DNA from: Spirochaetes bacterium GWF1_49_6
GTDB taxonomy: Bacteria > Spirochaetota > Brevinematia > Brevinematales > GWF1-51-8
DNA: 7,776 nt
Assembly (NCBI GenBank): GCA_001829395.1
Contig: MIBD01000086.1
Span: forward strand, 1-7,776
Direction of reading: 5' to 3'
Below are positions 5,492-7,776 of this stretch, piece by piece (positions within the stretch are counted from its first letter, which is position 1; every line of letters begins with the position of its first letter). Under the pieces are notes generated by a model. That model saw only the letters and a list, made by a program, of their open reading frames with translations, was not told the DNA's origin and searched no databases. The position numbers and the translations under genes are program-made.

Positions 5492-6667
5492 ATGAGGCGA
5501 TTCGTGGTAGTATCCCTTTTAACGCTGGTATCCGTTTCCCTTTTCGCGGTCAAGCTCGAATTCAAAGACCCGGCGGGACGCAAATACCGTATTAAAAGTA
5601 TGATAACGCAGAAAATCTATTATAAAAACAAGCTGGTCGGCGCCGAAGAGACCATGTTCAAAACCGTGATGGAAGTACTCGACGTATCCGGCAAGACCGC
5701 GCATTATGTCGGGAAGTACTTCGACCTCTCCAAAAAAGCGGATTATCACGAATCCTACAAACTCGAAAACCAGTACGAGACCACCGAATTCTACCGCGAC
5801 AACCTCGGACTAATGAAGGTACCGGCGCAGTTCCTGATGCCCACCCTGCGCGGCGTCCCGACATTCCCGTCATACGACCTAACCCCGGGTATGTCATGGA
5901 ACGCACCCGCCGAGGAACTTATCCTCGGTACCGCGTCGAACAATATCCATGTCAGTATGAACGTCTCGTATAAATATATGGGTATAGTGACCAATAACGG
6001 CAAGTCCCTCGCGTTCCTGCTGATCGACTACCATATCGCGCATCATCCCGACAACGACCCCGAACTGGCGTCGTTCACCGGATACTCGCATATCAACTAC
6101 TTCTGGAGCATGGAATACGGCGGCCCCTACTCCTATTCCGACGAATTCAACTTCACGTTCACCTATAAGAAGGGCGACACATGGCGGATAGAAGGCACAT
6201 CGGAGGCGGTAGTCGAAGTGGTCGAGGATGTCTCGAAGCCCGAGAAGGCGAAACTGGTCACCGAAATCACCGACAAGCTGAAGAATAAGCCCGGCGCGGA
6301 GATTAAAACCACCGACGACGGGATTATCGTCAATATGGGGCAGATACTGTTCGATATCGACAAGGCCTCGCTGAAGCCGGAGTCGATGATTGTGCTCGAC
6401 AAGCTCGCGGAAGTCCTGCGGAAGTATCCCCTTCTGGATATACAGGTCTCCGGGCATACCGATATTACCGGTAACGAGAAATGGAATATGACCCTGTCCG
6501 AGCTCCGCGCGAAGACTGTAGCGGATTACCTCGTATCGAAGGGGATATCCCCGGAGCGAATTTCGTACACCGGCTGCGGAAGCTCGAAACCCATCGCGCC
6601 GAACAATACCGAGGAAGGGCGGATGCTGAATAGACGTGTGGAAATTAAGATCATTACGAAGGAATAG
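5492..6667 (+). CDS. OmpA-family outer-envelope protein, second of tandem paralogues
   Basis: The 391-residue product has a signal peptide (R2, R3, hydrophobic 4-18, likely cleavage after A19 in SLFA). The N-terminal domain (~20-255) is the same unassigned domain as in the first paralogue, with GLMKVPxQFxMPTLRG at 106-121 and SFTGxSH...GGPxSY at 194-215. The linker (~250-272) is rich in Lys and Pro. The OmpA-like domain (~272-391) holds FDIDKASLKPES (287-298), SGHTDITG (320-327), LSELRA (335-340) and NRRVEI (380-385), with peptidoglycan-binding D324 and R339 intact. A periplasmic or outer-membrane wall anchor is expected. The start has GGAG 6 bases upstream and begins a clean signal peptide. 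Only 13 bases separate its stop from the flagellar rod gene, so the two are probably co-transcribed. The paralogues likely arose by tandem duplication; divergence is spread over both domains, with the C-terminal part most conserved. Confidence 0.9.
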   Translation: MRRFVVVSLLTLVSVSLFAVKLEFKDPAGRKYRIKSMITQKIYYKNKLVGAEETMFKTVMEVLDVSGKTAHYVGKYFDLSKKADYHESYKLENQYETTEFYRDNLGLMKVPAQFLMPTLRGVPTFPSYDLTPGMSWNAPAEELILGTASNNIHVSMNVSYKYMGIVTNNGKSLAFLLIDYHIAHHPDNDPELASFTGYSHINYFWSMEYGGPYSYSDEFNFTFTYKKGDTWRIEGTSEAVVEVVEDVSKPEKAKLVTEITDKLKNKPGAEIKTTDDGIIVNMGQILFDIDKASLKPESMIVLDKLAEVLRKYPLLDIQVSGHTDITGNEKWNMTLSELRAKTVADYLVSKGISPERISYTGCGSSKPIAPNNTEEGRMLNRRVEIKIITKE

Positions 6668-6680
6668 ACGGGAGGACATC

Positions 6681-7529
6681 ATGGTAAAAGGAATCTATAC
6701 CGGCGCGAGCGGAATGATCGCCACCGAGAACGAACTCAACTCGGTCGCGAACAACCTCGCAAACGTCAACACCGACGGGTATAAAATGGAAACAAGCGTC
6801 CTCAAGGCGTTCCCGGAGATGCTTGTCAAACGTCTGAACGACGACGGGCTGGTGGTATTCCCGCTCGGCTCGTACGACCTCGGCCCGGTGGTCGGGAAGA
6901 TGGGCACGGGGGTGGAGTTCAACGAAGCGTTCATCCGCTTCGAGCAGGGCAACCTGCAGGAGACCGGGAACGAGTTCGATTTCGCGCTCGAGGGACAGGG
7001 CTTCATGAGTATCATGACTCCCGACGGGGAACGTTATACCCGCGACGGAAATTTCAAAATAAGCATGGACGGTTTCCTTGTCGATAAGGAAGGGAACAAG
7101 GTACTCGGCGAGAACGGCCCCATCCAGATCGGCCGGAATAATTTCGTTATCGATAACTTCGGCAACGTCTATGTCAACGCTGACGTCCCATGGGATCAGT
7201 TTACCGATAAGACGGGTAACGAATGGAAAAATATTGTCAAGCTCGATAAATTGAAGATCGTCGATTTTCAGGAGAAACGCTACCTGAAGCGCGAGGGGTA
7301 CAGTATGTACGCCGCGACCGAGCTTTCCGGCCCCGCGTTCGTGATGCCCGACAATATCAAGCCGAAGGTCTACCAGGGCTTTGTCGAGAAATCGAACGTC
7401 AACCCCGTATGGGAAATGACCCGAATGATAGAAATACAGCGCCTCTATGAGGCGAACCAGAAGGCCATCCAGACCGAGGACGAGATGCTGAACAAGGTGA
7501 TCAACCAGGTCGGACGCGGAATGGCATAG
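6681..7529 (+). CDS. flgF: Flagellar basal-body rod protein, FlgF/FlhO type
   Basis: The 282-residue product has the three-part layout of rod/hook proteins. The N-terminal rod motif is at ~5-35 (YTGASGM..., then NNLANVNTDGYK at 24-35). The FlgE/F/G core has GQGFMSI (105-111) and GERYTRDGNF (116-125). The C-terminal Flg_bbr_C motif runs from QGFVEKSNVNPVWEM (232-246) to QRLYEANQKAIQ (253-264). These proteins are exported by the flagellar type III system and build the rod linking the MS ring to the hook. The length and several internal stretches (FPLGSYDLGPVVGK, 60-73; LKIVDFQ, 191-197) resemble spirochaetal FlhO/FlgF as I remember it, so FlgF is preferred to FlgG. ATG 6681 follows GGGAGGA (6670-6676) by 4 bases; an upstream in-frame ATG at 6636 lies inside the preceding gene. 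No flgG follows within the 247 bases to the window end, although the two are often adjacent. Confidence 0.88.
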   Translation: MVKGIYTGASGMIATENELNSVANNLANVNTDGYKMETSVLKAFPEMLVKRLNDDGLVVFPLGSYDLGPVVGKMGTGVEFNEAFIRFEQGNLQETGNEFDFALEGQGFMSIMTPDGERYTRDGNFKISMDGFLVDKEGNKVLGENGPIQIGRNNFVIDNFGNVYVNADVPWDQFTDKTGNEWKNIVKLDKLKIVDFQEKRYLKREGYSMYAATELSGPAFVMPDNIKPKVYQGFVEKSNVNPVWEMTRMIEIQRLYEANQKAIQTEDEMLNKVINQVGRGMA

Positions 7530-7584
7530 CATCGTTAGGTAATATAAAAACCGCCCCTATCCAGTCGTGTTGACGAAGTGTTTT

Positions 7585-7721
7585 TGTCATTGCGAGGGGT
7601 CATGGTGAACGCTTGTCCCGCTTTCCCCTGCGGGATGCCGAACCATAGCCGAAGCAATCTATTTGTTTATAATGTATATACTTAGATAGACTGCTTCGCC
7701 GCGTTGCGACTCGCAGTGACA
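7585..7721. repeat. Palindromic dispersed repeat, copy 2, inverted relative to copy 1
   Basis: The 137-bp element is bounded by TGTCATTGCGAG (7585-7596) and CTCGCAGTGACA (7710-7721), inverted repeats with one mismatch. Internal arms GAAGCAATCTAT (7651-7662) and ATAGACTGCTTC (7686-7697) pair with one mismatch around an AT-rich centre. The left arm carries an extra module with its own nested hairpin: ATGGT (7602-7606) with ACCAT (7642-7646), enclosing TCCCGC (7616-7621) with GCGGGA (7630-7635). Its right half, read in reverse, matches the left half of the 5314-5406 copy (TCCTGTCACTGCGA at the end, GAAGCAGTC within), so the copies are in opposite orientation. It occupies most of the gene-free stretch 7530-7776 after the flagellar gene; nothing coding is visible there. 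Confidence 0.85.
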
Positions 7722-7741
7722 GGAAATTCCTTAATTTCCTG
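7720..7741. repeat. Short hairpin overlapping the right end of repeat copy 2
   Basis: CAGGAAAT (7720-7727) and ATTTCCTG (7734-7741) form a perfect 8-bp inverted repeat with a 6-base loop. It overlaps the last two bases of the neighbouring palindromic element. There is no T run after it, so it is not a canonical intrinsic terminator. It may be an accessory hairpin at the end of the flagellar transcript or a remnant of a further repeat unit. Confidence 0.4.
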
Positions 7742-7776
7742 GTGGCGTAACAAACAAGAGACCTCCAGGCTAAACA

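Noticed and set aside
6636..6680. Upstream start for the flagellar gene adding 15 residues
   Set aside because: It lies inside the preceding gene and adds a basic, non-conserved leader. The ATG at 6681 has a strong Shine-Dalgarno and begins at the family's usual N-terminus.
5894..6682. Long minus-strand open frame of 262 codons opposite the second ompA-like gene
   Set aside because: It is the antisense shadow of a well-supported gene with signal peptide and OmpA domain. The translation shows no recognisable domain and no credible ribosome binding site.
6654..7532. Minus-strand open frame of 292 codons opposite the flagellar rod gene
   Set aside because: It mirrors the flgF-type gene almost exactly. 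Its residues are the complement of a conserved flagellar sequence, as expected from codon bias.
7668..7673. TATAAT in the centre of repeat copy 2 as an outward promoter
   Set aside because: No -35-like sequence is found 15-18 bases upstream and no gene start follows within the window. The centre is simply AT-rich.
5314..7721. Repeats considered as part of a CRISPR array or integron attachment sites
   Set aside because: There are only two copies, of unequal length and in opposite orientation, with no regular spacers, no cas or integrase gene, and no gene-cassette structure.

Overview
The window most likely comes from a spirochaete chromosome of roughly balanced base composition. The best evidence is the last gene (6681-7529). 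It is a FlgF/FlgG-type flagellar rod protein whose whole layout, as I recall the family, resembles the spirochaetal FlhO/FlgF branch. Two secreted OmpA-domain proteins and a lipoprotein with a short, spirochaete-compatible lipobox fit a diderm with periplasmic flagella. The assignment rests on remembered family features, not on a search.

Left part, minus strand: positions 1-31 hold a rho-independent terminator for a plus-strand gene outside the window. Reading leftwards from about 3971 there are four genes. A small ParB-like domain protein (3534-3911) has its own promoter and is followed after 32 bases by a 660-residue lipoprotein with an M1-type (gluzincin) metallopeptidase core (1519-3501). 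After a 187-base AT-rich gap come a NUDIX hydrolase (915-1331) and, 9 bases further on, an endonuclease IV-like TIM-barrel protein (75-905). The last pair could act on oxidised nucleotides or damaged DNA, but this is inferred only from family and adjacency.

Right part, plus strand: a divergent intergenic region (3912-4079) carries promoter candidates in both directions. Then come two tandem paralogues (4080-5276 and 5492-6667). Each has a signal peptide, a shared N-terminal domain of about 250 residues that I do not recognise, and a C-terminal OmpA-like peptidoglycan-binding domain. The second copy lies 13 bases upstream of the flagellar rod gene and is probably co-transcribed with it, which links a peptidoglycan-anchored envelope protein to the periplasmic flagellar rod.

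Repeats: the gap between the paralogues (5314-5406) and the region after the flagellar gene (7585-7721) each contain a non-coding palindromic element. The ends are related to TGTCA(C/T)TGCGA and the internal arms to GAAGCA(A/G)TC. The copies are inverted relative to each other and bracket the second ompA-like gene plus the rod gene. They look like a dispersed MITE- or REP-like family. No rRNA, tRNA, CRISPR array, transposase or phage gene was seen. The less ordinary items are the ParB domain without a DNA-binding module, the unassigned N-terminal domain of the OmpA pair, and the inverted repeat pair.
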